From contig BSBK01006027.1 in NCBI GenBank assembly GCA_027943335.1, positions 310,001-374,000 on the forward strand: 64,000 nt of DNA, given 5' to 3'. Source of the stretch: Chamaecyparis obtusa. Its lineage: Eukaryota; Streptophyta; Pinopsida; Cupressales; Cupressaceae. Below, in pieces: positions 22,936-34,392 of this stretch; the first letter of the stretch is position 1; each line of letters starts with the position of its first letter. The notes beneath the pieces are model-generated. The model saw only the letters and a list, made by a program, of their open reading frames with translations. It did no database searches and was not told the DNA's origin. Position numbers and translations under genes: made by a program.

Positions 22936-23253
22936 TCATATGACAACAACATCAGAGCCCACCATAGGTGACATGGGCAGGTCCCACTAAGTATTTGTAG
23001 TATTTGATGACCGCTAGGCTGAGAATCAAACCACTGTCTTAGAGAGCACAGGTGGAGTCAAACAGACAACTGAATTTGGAGCCCATGCGTATACTGGCTT
23101 GCGGGACCCTAGCCCTTCGAGGCTGAGAGTTGGACCAAGTTAGGGTTCAGTGGGATTGCTATGATGAGGTCACATCATCTTGGGAGGACACAACACAGAT
23201 GATAGATCAATATCCCCATCTATTCAATGAACTCCAGGAGGAAGTTTATGCTT

Positions 23254-23264
23254 AGGGGGGAGGA
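23254..23264 (+). promoter_or_regulatory. Polypurine tract of the giant-LTR element
   Basis: AGGGGGGAGGA lies directly against the start of the 3' LTR, where plus-strand DNA synthesis is primed. Together with the primer-binding site it limits the interior to 21353-23264. Confidence 0.85.
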
Positions 23265-26200
23265 TGTGAGGTCCTACCCTGACCCATCTTAGCTCAACAG
23301 TTGTTTTGACACTTGGTTTATCTTGATGATACATTATTTAGAGACATTAGATCTATTTTAGATTATGACTTTCTTCCATTAGACTTTATGAGATGATTTT
23401 TACATATTTATATGATGATGATGTTAGTCTACTCTTTTCATGCTTATATTGGTTTCATGCTTACCTTAAGATATATGAATTTTGAATTTTGTATTTGTTA
23501 CGTTACTTTATCGAATAGTAAATGTTAATAGTGTAATGATTCAATGACTAACTTAGGGTTACTTATTTATGTGAAAATTGAATTTACATTTCGATGTTAT
23601 AGAATTAGGGTATAATGAGGATAATGTTTATGATGAATCATGAAATGCAGTTTCTCTATGTATTGAATTTTAATATTATCATAGATCCTGCTTCATTTTC
23701 AATATGATTATATATGCAATGATTTCATGCGATACTGACATCTAAATAGAGTGTGCAGGATTGTGACCATGGTTGTAAATGCAAGGAAACAATGATGGAT
23801 CTATGTGAAATCAGTTTAGAACCAAGGTTGGCTCTAAGAAGAGAACAACCTTATTGTTACATGATTTTATTTCATAAATGTGATGCATGTATGAATGATG
23901 TTGTAAATGTTTGTAAATGCATAATTTGATGTAAATTTAATTATGTAAATTTAAATGTTAAATATCCTATAGGCATGCCAAGTGTGTAAATAAGTAATGT
24001 GATGTGTACTTTTTTTGTGTGGTGTCACTTGACACTAATGTGATGAGATGACATGCCTAGGTGGAATGTGGACCCTACCTCATCCTTAGGTTATCTTGTG
24101 TATCCCTAGGCATGGATAGTGGTTTAGGAAACCACAACTTTGACATCATTTCCCATTTTCAGATGTAAACTTTACTAGGGTTTTTGAAAGGTTATATGGA
24201 GCCCTAGATGCAATTAAGGTTGGTTTTAAGTTACCCAAGGCATGGACATGAATTAGGGGGCCAACTTTTACCATTTTAACTTCTCTTGGCTTCCAAAATG
24301 CCCCTCAAAGTGAGCCCTTCTTGATAATGATGAATTTGGACATGTCTTCTAGGATAATCCTTTTTTCATGTCTTAAAATACTTACCATTTTATAGAAAAT
24401 GACAAGTGGTTTGTGAGCTAGAACCAAGACACCTAACTTACCTTGGGATGAAGGTAGGAGAGAGGAATGTTTTTGAGTCTTTAGGAAAAGAGACAAAGAT
24501 AGTTGGACACTTCTACACTATGGAAGTTTGGAGTTGGAGAAACTAGAGACTTGAGAAAGGAAAGTAAAAGCTAGGAAGGAAAGGAATAGCTCTTCTAAAA
24601 ATCCTCCATTGCCTTAGCTTAAGGAAAGGTTGGTAGTTCTGCCATGTTATGTTCTTGTAATTGTGTTGTGAAGATAAATCTTTTGTGTGCATTTGTGATG
24701 TTTTGTTTCATTTTGCTCAAATGTATTTTGTTCTTGTTTCTCCTTTCATGTTTGTGAATGTGTTGTGGGTGTGCAAGATAATTTTCATCTTTGGGAAGAT
24801 TTGAGAATGTCTTGGGGTGAAGGGCTTAGTTGAGAAATCCATATGTTGTAGAGCTTGGATGTATGGGCATCCTTGAGGCCTACTTATGTTATAGTTGGGG
24901 GCCATAAGGGATGTGTTGATGCTCTTTGTGATGAGATGATATGTTGAGAAAGAGCCTTGTGAAGGCATGTAAGAATGATTTGTAGTACTTATTTTGTTTG
25001 AGTATGACATATCCATATGTGATATTTTCACCTTCACCCATTTTTGGATCAATTATGATCCTATGTGCAAACTTGGGATTGACAATGAAATTTGTAATGT
25101 CTATGTTTCTTGTTATTGAATGTGAGTGTTGAATATTTGTATTCTATCCATTCTTTTTTCCCTTAGCTCGGGGGTGGCCATGAAATGGCCTAGGATGGGA
25201 GGTGAGCTTCCATGGTCATGTGAGAAATAGTTGTTTTGCAGGTTTGACATTGAATAAAGTGTTGAAGGAATGACCAAGTTTTGGAGTTAGTGTGGCATAG
25301 AAGAAATATTTTGTTTGCTGTTCAAAAATGTATTTGAAATGTTCATTGAATGTATAGGGTTGTTTAGCCCCAATGACTTGTTCTAATAAAATTCAAATCT
25401 ATGTTCTTGAAAATTGTATAATTAGTAAAGATGTGTTCAAAAATTTAATTTAGTCTTCTTGAAAGGAAAAGTCAGCATTAGGATTATATCTGAATTTATT
25501 TCATTGTTAATTTATAGTAAGATTGATTGTTTCATTATAATTAAACTTCCTGCAATTATTAAGGAAAATGTAGTGTAGACATGTTCTTTTATTTTAAATG
25601 GAATATCTTATTGCTGTTTCTGTTTAGAAGATAAAATAGGAAACTATAATTGACTTAAAAATTCTTGCAATCACTAAATTTTTGAAGAGAAGAAATTGCT
25701 TAGTATTCCTGCAACCTCTATGTTATTGAAAAGATGAATTTTGCTATTTTATGAAATCATTGTATGGAATTATTAAGTGTTAATGAAAAGTTGAATTTTC
25801 TATTTATGAAATCAATGTATGAAATTATTAAGTGATTTCACTTTCCAGCAATGTTTGTGCTAATGGATTAAAATATATTCTGTATTTTACTTCCTGTTCT
25901 AAGCTAAAAATTTGAATAAAAGGAGAATTGAGCTTGCACTGAATTCATTTTTCTACTATATATTTTCTCTTTAATTATGACAATATTAGCTCATATGAAG
26001 TTATAGGAAAACATGAAATACAGATGTTTAGTTTTATTTCCTTACCTTCAGTAAAGTATTTACAGAGCATAAATTAAAGTGAAGTATATGTTATGTAAAA
26101 CATATAAACAAACAAACAAACAAACAAACAAACAAATAAATAAATATAAATATAAATAAATAAATAAATAAATATATATATATATATATTATATATATAT

Positions 26201-26286
26201 ATATCAAGTGATATATACATATATATAATAACATATATATTAAATAAAATAAATTTAAAGGTATAAACTAAAATAGAAGTAAATAT

Positions 26287-26321
<35 letters not shown>

Positions 26322-26323
<2 letters not shown>

Positions 26324-27180
26324 ATGAAGGGTTCTCCCCTTAATACCACAAACACATAACAGAAACAGAGAAACAACAACAATATGCAAGAACAAAAAAT
26401 GGGCTTCTTATTATCTCCACAAATGTGGAATTACAAACTTTAAGAATTACAATATGCAAAGCCACATGAGCATTCCCTTACAATATTCTGTAGGACAAAG
26501 CCTTGAGTCAATACCCAGATCTACTACCCAGAACTGTCCCGAACTGCCTAGGACAACACTACAACCTTCTTTATATAGACAATTTCCACCGCCTGAGAAG
26601 GTTCCAGAAATTTAGCCTTTAGGGCAGACCAAACTTATAATTATTTTATTTTTTAATTTATTACATCAAAGTCGGCTCAAAATAACTTTTGAAACCCGAA
26701 CATAAATTTCGAAGAAAATTTATTTTTCGCCATTTCAGGTGGCCTGACTTTCGGAGACCATAAGTCATCACCCGTTGATTCGAATTCCTATTATGACCCC
26801 AATTCAAAAAGGGCATGAGGAGCTCTACAACGCCTGAATCAAGAAAGCTTCATTCAGCTAAAAATTCAACCTCATCGAGGGCCTCTAAAGCTTTCAAAAC
26901 TGAGTTCAAAGTTTTTGTACTCTGTTTCCAAGACCAAAAATTTTCAATATCTTCAAAACCAGACTTGATCCGGCAATGAAACTTTACTGGCAGGCTGATA
27001 TGACCAAAATGAACCTCCACCTATGAAATCAAAACATTCTGAGATCATATGAACAACTTACTAAAAATAGTAAGTTTCCATAAATAGCAACTTTGCACAA
27101 GATAGCCCTTATTGAAAAGAAACCATAAATATTTTTGGGTGATGCAAGATTGCTCTTACACCTAGGATGCTCCTGCATCA
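26322..27180 (-). repeat. 3' LTR of element B
   Basis: 859 bp, plus-strand ends TGATGAAGGG and CTCCTGCATCA. It aligns along its length with 29936-30767 and, in reverse orientation, with the LTRs of C (33460-34305, 46582-47428). Confidence 0.88.
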
Positions 27181-27239
27181 GACACCTAGGGTAATTTGAG
27201 AAGTTACCCTGTCATGACTCAAGTGTGCAGAGGAAAACC

Positions 27240-27990
27240 AAGATGGTTAACCTTCTCCTTCGTTAGCCATGATGAATCTTCAACAGGTCATCCTTTCCAT
27301 TTGACCAGATATTCTTCATATACTGTGTTCCTTGTGCTTCTGCCAACATGACTTTCCAGTATGTCCTCAATCTCCTTGATAGTTGAACTAGTTGCTGGAA
27401 TACTCCACTGTGCTGCTGTAACCTCATCTTCAACACCTCCTTCATGATACTCTGTCAAATCTGAAACATTAAATACTTGTGAAATATTCAGCTCAGTAGG
27501 CAACTCGACCTCATATGCATTTCCTGAATCATGCTTTTTTAGTATCTTACATGGCCCAAAATTCTTCATTTTCAGCTTGTTATATGTACCAACTAGAAAT
27601 TGCTCCTTCTGCAAATTAAGCATAACTTCATCTCCAAACTAAAATTCCTTATGCCTCATTTTCTCATCTGCGTTAGCCTTATACTGCACATTCATCTTGG
27701 TAATGTGCTTCCTCACCTCCTCATGGATGTTCTTCAAATGTTCTACAAAATCCTCAGCTTCAGTACTACTTATTTTTTATTTATCTATCTTTCTCAACTC
27801 ATGCATTTCTTGGACTACTTCCATATACAATTTGTGGATGATGTGATGAACTAAACTTTAAATCTGTCTTCAAATCTTCACTTTCTGCTAGTGTCATTCT
27901 GTGTGCTACCTTATTTGGAAAATTGGCTCCTAGAACCAAGTCCATCTGATGATTGATCTTTCTTACTGGTGGTAATTCATCAGGCACATT
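27240..27990 (-). pseudogene. RT-start/integrase fusion and chromodomain of element B
   Basis: The frame at 27987-27799 reads LPPVRKINHQMDL and ANFPNKVAHRMT, the segment that precedes RT in element C. It then jumps to LKFSSSHHPQ, from the integrase core end, and again to IVYGSSPRNA about 30 codons further on in C. Both joins keep the frame. A 111-codon frame at 27623-27288 continues with the integrase C-terminal region (LQKEQFLVGTYNKL, GPCKILKKH) and a chromodomain (EYLVKWKG) that extends to about 27245. In chromoviruses this domain directs integration to chromatin. No catalytic RT or integrase triad remains. Confidence 0.8.
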
Positions 27991-28249
27991 ATTGGATACA
28001 ATATCCTAAAACTAATTCAATAATTCTGCAACTTCTATAGGTACATCTTCTACTTTCTCTTTCCCAGCCTTTGGAATTAAGGTAAAATACATATGCTCAT
28101 GCCGCATACCATCTAAGAAATTTCCTCTATCAACAAAAGTTATTCTTGCATTACCACATACCTTTTCTTCTATTTCCTTCAATAGTTTTAGCTCATGTCA
28201 CACTCCATCCTTTGTCAGGGAATATGTATTCGCATGACCATCATGTACA

Positions 28250-29700
28250 ACACATCTGTCAAACTGCCAAGGTCTACCCAACAACATATGACATGCATCC
28301 ATAGATATGATATCACATAGTAACTCATCATGGTACTCGCCAATCTTGAACTTTACTAGGCACTATTCACTGACCATGACCTTGTGGTCATCCTGCACCT
28401 AGGCAACCCGATATGGATGTGGATATTTTTGCCTCTTGAGCTTCAACTTTGTCACCATCTCTCCTGACACCAAATTATTAGTGCTGCTGCTATCAATAAT
28501 CACATCACAACACTTACCCTCACACTTGCACCTAGTGCAAAACAAGCTCCTTCTTTGCTTAGGTTCATTCTCACCACTTAGCAGGACTCTTCTGTTGATC
28601 AACATTTCTCTTCTTTTAGCATCTTTAGAATTTGATGATTTGACATCTTCATCTACATGTGCAACTCTAGCCTGGCCTTCATTCCTCCAATCCATCCCTC
28701 CTTGGCGTTGAGGACATTCAAATGCCCTATGACCTTCTTCTCCATAGTGAAAACATGTTCCACGAAAGCCTCCTCTTCCTGAACCTTGTCCTCTTCCTCT
28801 TCCTCTTTGATCTCTATTGTTCTAATCATGGAAATGATTGAAATTATCTCCTCTTTGATTCTGACTGTTACTGGCCTCATCCTACTTTTTCAGATCTTCA
28901 TTTTGATCTCCATATGATTGTCCACCAGATCATCCACCGTGACCTCTTCCATTTTGTCTGCTCTCGAACTTCTTGTTCAACTTTTCCTCTAGTTTTAGGG
29001 CAAAGTGGTATGCCTCTTCAATACAATTCATTCGAACTAGATTCAATTCTTCCTGAATGCTCAGCCTTAACCCATTAAGGTAATGAACAACTTTCTCCTT
29101 GTCAGCTTCTGCATGGCCTTTTTTGATGAGGATTCGATAGAACTCCTCTGTATACTCGTGAACAAATCATCCCGCTTGCTTCAAACTTTGCATTTTCTTT
29201 AGTAGGTCAATCTCATAACCAACAGGGATGAACTGTCACTTCAATTTATCCACCATCCGCTCCCATCTTGTGATTTTATCCTTTCCTCTTTGATTTCACT
29301 CCAATTGAATCTCATGCCACTAGATCTTCGCATGACCCTTTAGTCTAGCCTTCGCAAACTTGACCCGATCAGGATCCTTGATATCTTCATACTCAAAATA
29401 TTCTTCACATTCATTGATCCAGTCGATCAATTTCTCTGGGTTAAGATTTCTAGAAAATGTTGGAACCTCAATCTTAGGCCTCTTTTTGATCTTTGAGATA
29501 TGCTCGAAAAAGTCTTTCTTCTTCTTGGTTCAAAACTTTGACTTCTCCTTCCTGATCAAAATTTTCTTCTTCGACTTCATTCTCACTTTCATCTCTGACA
29601 TTAAGATTCATTCCTCTGCGAATCTCCTCTTGCAATGCTCACACTTGTCTCTGAAATTCCCTAACTTCAAGTGTTACAACACCATCTCTTCCACCACATT
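28250..29700 (-). pseudogene. gag-protease of element B
   Basis: On the minus strand the gag starts near 29620 (MNLNVRDESENEVEEE, matching MNLTVRDKSGDEVEEE in C). It contains the gag core, then an arginine- and glycine-rich linker and the knuckle CFHYGEEGH near 28755-28725; the second cysteine is Y. The protease follows near 28530 with DSSS where DSGS is expected. After MVTKLKLKRQKYPHPY comes the LLGRPWQFD-like block near 28270. Several stops and shifts break the frame. The sequence is closely similar to the gag-protease of element C. Confidence 0.78.
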
Positions 29701-29734
29701 CTCTTCATGGAGGTATTTTTGTGTTTCTCGCTAA

Positions 29735-29915
29735 AACCCTAACCACGGTCCTAGTGCAAACTACCTCACAGTCGGTGATCTATTTACACAGAAACCCTAA
29801 CCCATGGTCCTGGTGCAAACTGCCTCATAATTAGTGATCTGTTTACACAGAAACCCTAACCCACGGTCCTGGTGCAAACTGCCTCACAATTGGTGATCTG
29901 TTTACACACTCAGGA
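29735..29915. repeat. Short tandem repeat in the leader of element B
   Basis: Three copies of a roughly 62-bp unit (near 29735, 29795 and 29857) share AAACCCTAACC, GGTCCTGGTGCAAACT and GTGATCTGTTTACAC. They sit between the primer-binding site and gag. Element C has one related unit at about 34336-34395, so the array expanded in B. Confidence 0.7.
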
Positions 29916-29935
29916 ACTCTTTCTCTAATACCACT

Positions 29936-30762
29936 TGATGAAGGGTGCTCCCCTTAATACCACAAACACATATGCAAGAACAGAAAATGGGCTTCTTATT
30001 ATCTCCACAAATGTGGAATTATAAATTTTTAGAATTACAATATGCGAAGCCACATGGGCATTCCGTTACAATATTCTATAGGACAAAGCCTCAAATCATT
30101 ACCCAGATCTACTACCTAGAACTATCCCGAACTACCTAAGACAAAACTACAACCTTCCTTATATAGGCAATTTCCACCGCCCGAGAAGGTTCCAAAAATT
30201 TAGCCTTTAGGGTCGACCAAACTTATAATTATTTTATTTTTCAATTTATTACATCAAAGTTGGCTCAAAATAACTTTTGAAACCTAAACATAAATTTTGA
30301 AAGAAATTTATTTTCTGCCATTTCAGGTGGCCTGACTTTCGGAGACCATAAGTCATCACCTGTTGACCCGATTGACTATTATGACCCTAATTCAGAAAGG
30401 GTGCAAGGAGCTCTACAACATCTAAATCAAGCAAGTTTCATTCAACTAAAAATTCAACCTCATCTGGGGCCTCTAAAGCCTTCAAAACTGAGTTCAAAGT
30501 TTCTGTACCCTGTTTCCAATACTGAAAATTTTCAATATCTTCAAAACCAGATTTGTTCCGGCAATGAAACTTTACTGGCAGGCTGATAGACCAAACTGAA
30601 CCTCCACTTGTGAAATCAAAACATTCTAAGATCATATGACCAACTTACTAAAAATAGTAAGTTTACATAAATAGCAACTCTGCACAAGATAGCCCTTATT
30701 GAAAAGAAACCAGAAATATTTTTGGGTGATGCAAGATTGCTCTTACACCCAGGATGCTCTTG

Positions 30763-30767
<5 letters not shown>
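29936..30767 (-). repeat. 5' LTR of element B
   Basis: 832 bp. On the minus strand it starts TGATGCAAGAGCATCC at 30767 and ends CCTTCATCA at 29936. Two bases further in lies TGGTATTAG, a mutated primer-binding site. The adjacent interior (29740-29930) holds three direct repeats of about 60 bp with the words AAACCCTAACC and GTGATCT. Confidence 0.88.
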
Positions 30768-30820
<53 letters not shown>

Positions 30821-30868
30821 GTGCTGTATTTTAGACTACTAATGCTTATTTACATATATATCATATAT

Positions 30869-30922
<54 letters not shown>

Positions 30923-31641
30923 TAATATAAAAATTTTATAAATAAAGTCATTGTGCTCATATTAAAAAGAAACTAATGATAAATTTATATTTTATTCTTT
31001 TTAAAAAAACATCTTAAAAAAAAATAAAAAATATATTTTATTTGGAAGGGGGTTCGGCTGGGGCTGAGACCTCCCCATTCTCCCTTTCTTGTGGGGGCAT
31101 TTGCTAAGGCTGTGACTATTGCTATGGCCATGACTGTAGGAGTGGTAATGACCACTGCTGTGGCTATGACCACACGCAGCGACCACGACCACTACTGCGG
31201 CCGTAACCCCGCACCACTCTCCTCTTCCACATGCAGGGCCATAGGCCGAGGGGCTGGGCTGTGCTCAGCTCTGACCGTTGGTTACCAACCCTTTCAAAAA
31301 ATAATAATAACATGTTTCTATTTATTTCCTTATTTCGATTCTTCAGTCAACCCTAGCATTTTTTAAAAAGAAACTAGACATTTAACATTGCTAAATAACA
31401 AAAGAGAAAAGTAATTCTAAAGAGAGAATCCAAAAACAAATATTGATCAAGATTTAGCAAGTGAGGGTTTAAAAAAATAAAGAAAATATGTAGATCTGTA
31501 AGTGTATACAATAAATAAAAGAATGTAAAAGAAAAAGATATTCCCAGATCTGGATACATCAGATGGATTTCATCTCTACTGGTAAAAAAGAGGGATAACC
31601 TTAAGGATTTAAAAGGATTCCCTGTAGATTTGATCCCACAT

Positions 31642-31710
31642 TCTCATATGAAAATGAGTGTGTATATGCACATCATATGTGTGCATATACACACTTGTTC
31701 TCATGTGAGA
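31642..31710. repeat. Long hairpin in the 3' giant LTR
   Basis: Counterpart of the hairpin at 20066-20134, with one or two base differences near the tip (CATCATATG instead of CACCATATG). Its retention in both LTRs shows that it belonged to the element when it inserted. Confidence 0.85.
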
Positions 31711-32935
31711 ACACAAAAAAAATCTCTCTCCACCCCTTAGCAACTTCTCTGACCCTGCAAAGGAAATGTAGAAAATGAAAATTAGGGTTTCAGTGGAGTT
31801 TATAATATGGCCCCAACCCTAATTTTGAATTAAGGTTTGGAGAGCCATTGAATTTATGCATTCATTTATTTCTTTATATTCTTTTCTTAAAAATGAGTTA
31901 GTCTTTAGCCTAAATTATTTTGCTTAGGGTGGTAAATTAACTTGGTAAGAATGTATGTTTTTAATTAGTTAATGATCTATTTTTAAAGATTTATATTAAA
32001 TTTTAAAAGTCGAAATCGATCTCAATGTGTTTAGTGTTAGGAAAATTATATAGATGAATTTAATTTTCCATTTGAAATGTTTCGTAATTATTGTCATTAA
32101 TATTAATGTAAATGACATTTATTTTCTTTTAGTAAAATTTAATTAAAAGAATATTAAGTTGTAAAATTTATATTTTTATGAATGGAGTTATAGATATTAA
32201 ATTCAATTAACTCTAGAGGACTATATTAAACGGGTAGTTTAGTAAATAATGATCTAAAATTTTGGGACTATATTCACTTAATAAATCTATACTCATTATA
32301 ATACAAAACTATTATGGGTACACTATAAAATTTAATTTATTTACTTTTATCCATTTCTATCTCTTAATGATATTTGGGCTTAAGTCATCAATTGGACTTA
32401 GATAATTAAATGATAAATAAATAAGGAGTTGTACTTTTAAAATGTTATGTTAAGGTAAATTTTGAAAGAGATATTGAAATACATATCTTAATATATATGA
32501 AATTTAGTTTATAGTTTATAGTTTATAGTTTATAAATGTATTGACTAAGGATAAATTTAATGTCTAATGACTTAATTATTTTCTTTTATTGTTGGGTTTA
32601 AAAGGGAAAATTAATTTTATTCCCTTAAAATTCTTAGGGTTAAACTTTTTTAGCATAAAACTACCTTAGGATAATTAAGGGATATGTTTTCCCTTTAGTA
32701 TGGCCTATTCCCTTTGTCGCCTAATGTCATCTACTGAGTAAGGGACATAGGCACGCTAGTGCATGCCTTGAATTCCCTTATGTGATGTTGGGTGACTAGC
32801 CTATATGATCCCATGATCTCGATGCTTCGCATTAATGGGTTTGTGATTAACCTAGTTGTCGTATAGTGTTCATTTTAATGTTCATATTCAAAAAAATTTG
32901 TTGTTGTGTTTTGTCCTATATTTTTGGGCATTACA

Positions 32936-33459
32936 CAGTCAACATGGACCATGGTTATCACAACCAATAACCACTATCAACCAATACACATCATTGGTAT
33001 CAATATATATTATGAGCGTTGATATTGGTATCGACTGTGGTTATCACAATTGATACCCATATTGACTATCATTGTCATAGAATATATATGAGTTGATTAT
33101 TATATCAACTATCTTACATCATTGTTATTAAGTTGTAAATTGATCATTATCGATCAATTCAATGGTATATATTATTGGTAAAAAATGAATGATTAAAATA
33201 ATTATCAAGAGACATGTCTCACGTAGAGACATGTCTCTACATGAATTAAGTTCATGTAGAGGCATTCTCCTATGGGAGATGTCCCATTATATCATATACA
33301 TACACATTGAAAGAGTAACTTGGAAAATACAAAAATTTACAAGTATTATTACAAGTTACAATAAAGATCCATATCAAGTATTCTCAAGCAAAGAAGTATA
33401 TCATTATTGTATTTGAATTTCATTATTTTATCTTAGATATACATTATCATCATATAGGA
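32936..33459 (+). repeat. Probable second segment of the split copia LTR
   Basis: Lies between the giant element and element C. It has no ORF of note. It contains GGTTATCACAA-type words and, at 33206-33290, short inverted repeats (GAGACATGTCTC twice, CTACATGAA with TTCATGTAG). Assignment to the copia LTR starting at 15804 rests on being its continuation after removal of the giant element. Confidence 0.4.
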
Positions 33460-34305
33460 TGATGTAGGAGCATCCTGGGTGTAAGAGCAATCTTGCATCA
33501 CCCAAAAATATTTTTGGTTTCTTTTCAATAAGGACTATCTTGTACAAAGCTTTTATTTTTCAAAATTTACTATTTTTAGTAAGTTTTTCATTTGAGCTCA
33601 GAATGGTCTATTTTCTCTCCAGAGGTTCATTTTGGTCATATTAGCCTGCCAGTAAAGTTTCATTTCTAGATCAAGTCTAGTTTTGAAGATATTGAAAATT
33701 TTCGGTATTGGCAGTAGGGTACAAAAACTTTGAACTCATTTTTGAAGGCTTTAGAGGCCCAAATGAGGTCAAAACTTCAGCTAAATGGAGATTGCACAAG
33801 GTGAGCACTATAAATAACTTCACGCCATTTTTGAAATGGGGTCATAATAGTCAATCGGGTCAACGAGTGATAACTTATGGTCTCCAGAAGTTGGGCCACT
33901 TGAAATGGAAGAAAATGAATTTCCTTCAAAATTTGTTTTTGAGTTCCAAAAGTTGTTTTGAGATGATTTTAATGTAATAAAAATGAAAATAAAATAATTC
34001 TAAGGTTGGTCGGCCTTAAAGGCTAAAATTTCTAGAACCTTCTCGGGCAGTGGTAATTGTCTATATAAGGAAGGCCCGTAGTGTTATCTAAGGCAGTTCT
34101 GGGTAGATTTGGGTAATGATTCAAGGTTTTATTCTTCATAATATTGTAAGAAAAATTCTCATGTGGCTTTGCATATTGTAATTCTTAAATTTGTAATTCC
34201 ACACTTGTGGAGATAATAAGAAGCCCATTTTCTGTTCTTGCAAATTATTGTTGTATCTTTTTTTCTGTTATGTGTTTATGATATTAAGGGGAGCACCCTT
34301 CATCA
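33460..34305 (+). repeat. 5' LTR of element C
   Basis: 846 bp from TGATGTAGGAGCATCC to CCTTCATCA. A TATA-like TATATAAGG at about 34063-34071 precedes a region that could be the transcript start. The first 45 bases form an inverted repeat with GATTGCTCTTACACC-type complement, as in B. Confidence 0.9.
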
Positions 34306-34307
34306 AG

Positions 34308-34322
34308 TGGTATCAGAGTGGG
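34308..34322 (+). promoter_or_regulatory. Primer-binding site of element C
   Basis: TGGTATCAGAGTGGG starts two bases after the LTR and matches the complement of initiator tRNA-Met over its first 11 bases. Confidence 0.85.
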
Positions 34323-34392
34323 AGTTCCTAAGTGTGTAAACAAATAGCCTACTATGAGGTAGTTTGCACCATGACCATAGTTTAGGGTTTCA

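Larger units (their letters stand above)
26322..30767 (-). mobile_element. Element B: non-autonomous Ty3/gypsy chromovirus derivative
   Basis: A 4446-bp element with LTRs at 26322-27180 and 29936-30767, inserted in the TA microsatellite of the giant 3' LTR; the flanking TATAT on both sides fits a 5-bp duplication but cannot be distinguished from the repeat. On the minus strand it carries gag, protease, a short piece fusing the start of RT to integrase, and a chromodomain. RT, RNase H and most of integrase are absent. LTRs and remaining domains resemble element C, so B is a deletion derivative of that family. Confidence 0.88.
16213..32935 (+). mobile_element. Giant-LTR, gag-only retrotransposon (TR-GAG/LARD type)
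   Basis: Two long direct repeats start TGTGAGGTCCTACC (16213 and 23265) and end GGGCATTACA (21352 and 32935). The left LTR is 5140 bp; the right is 9671 bp because element B sits inside it. The interior is only 1912 bp and shows a primer-binding site, a decayed gag and a polypurine tract, but no protease, RT, RNase H or integrase. Flanks TAGTC and CAGTC differ at one position, a likely mutated target duplication. LTRs far longer than the interior plus gag-only content match what has been called TR-GAG or LARD. It would depend on another element's enzymes. Confidence 0.88.
23265..32935 (+). repeat. 3' LTR of the giant-LTR element, split by element B
   Basis: The two parts are 23265-26321 and 30768-32935. 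They align with the 5' LTR in order, including the hairpin (31642-31710), GC island (about 31040-31300) and terminal GGGCATTACA. A CAAA/AAATA-type repeat at 26106-26170 replaces the shorter TA run of the other LTR. Without element B the LTR would be about 5.2 kb, consistent with the 5' copy. Confidence 0.88.

Noticed and set aside
26074..26382. 102-codon minus-strand ORF rich in I, Y, F and V
   Set aside because: Translated TA and CAAA repeats across the edge of element B.
29000..30000. AAACCCTAACC words as telomere-like repeat
   Set aside because: Only one such word occurs per 62-bp leader unit. There is no tandem telomeric array.
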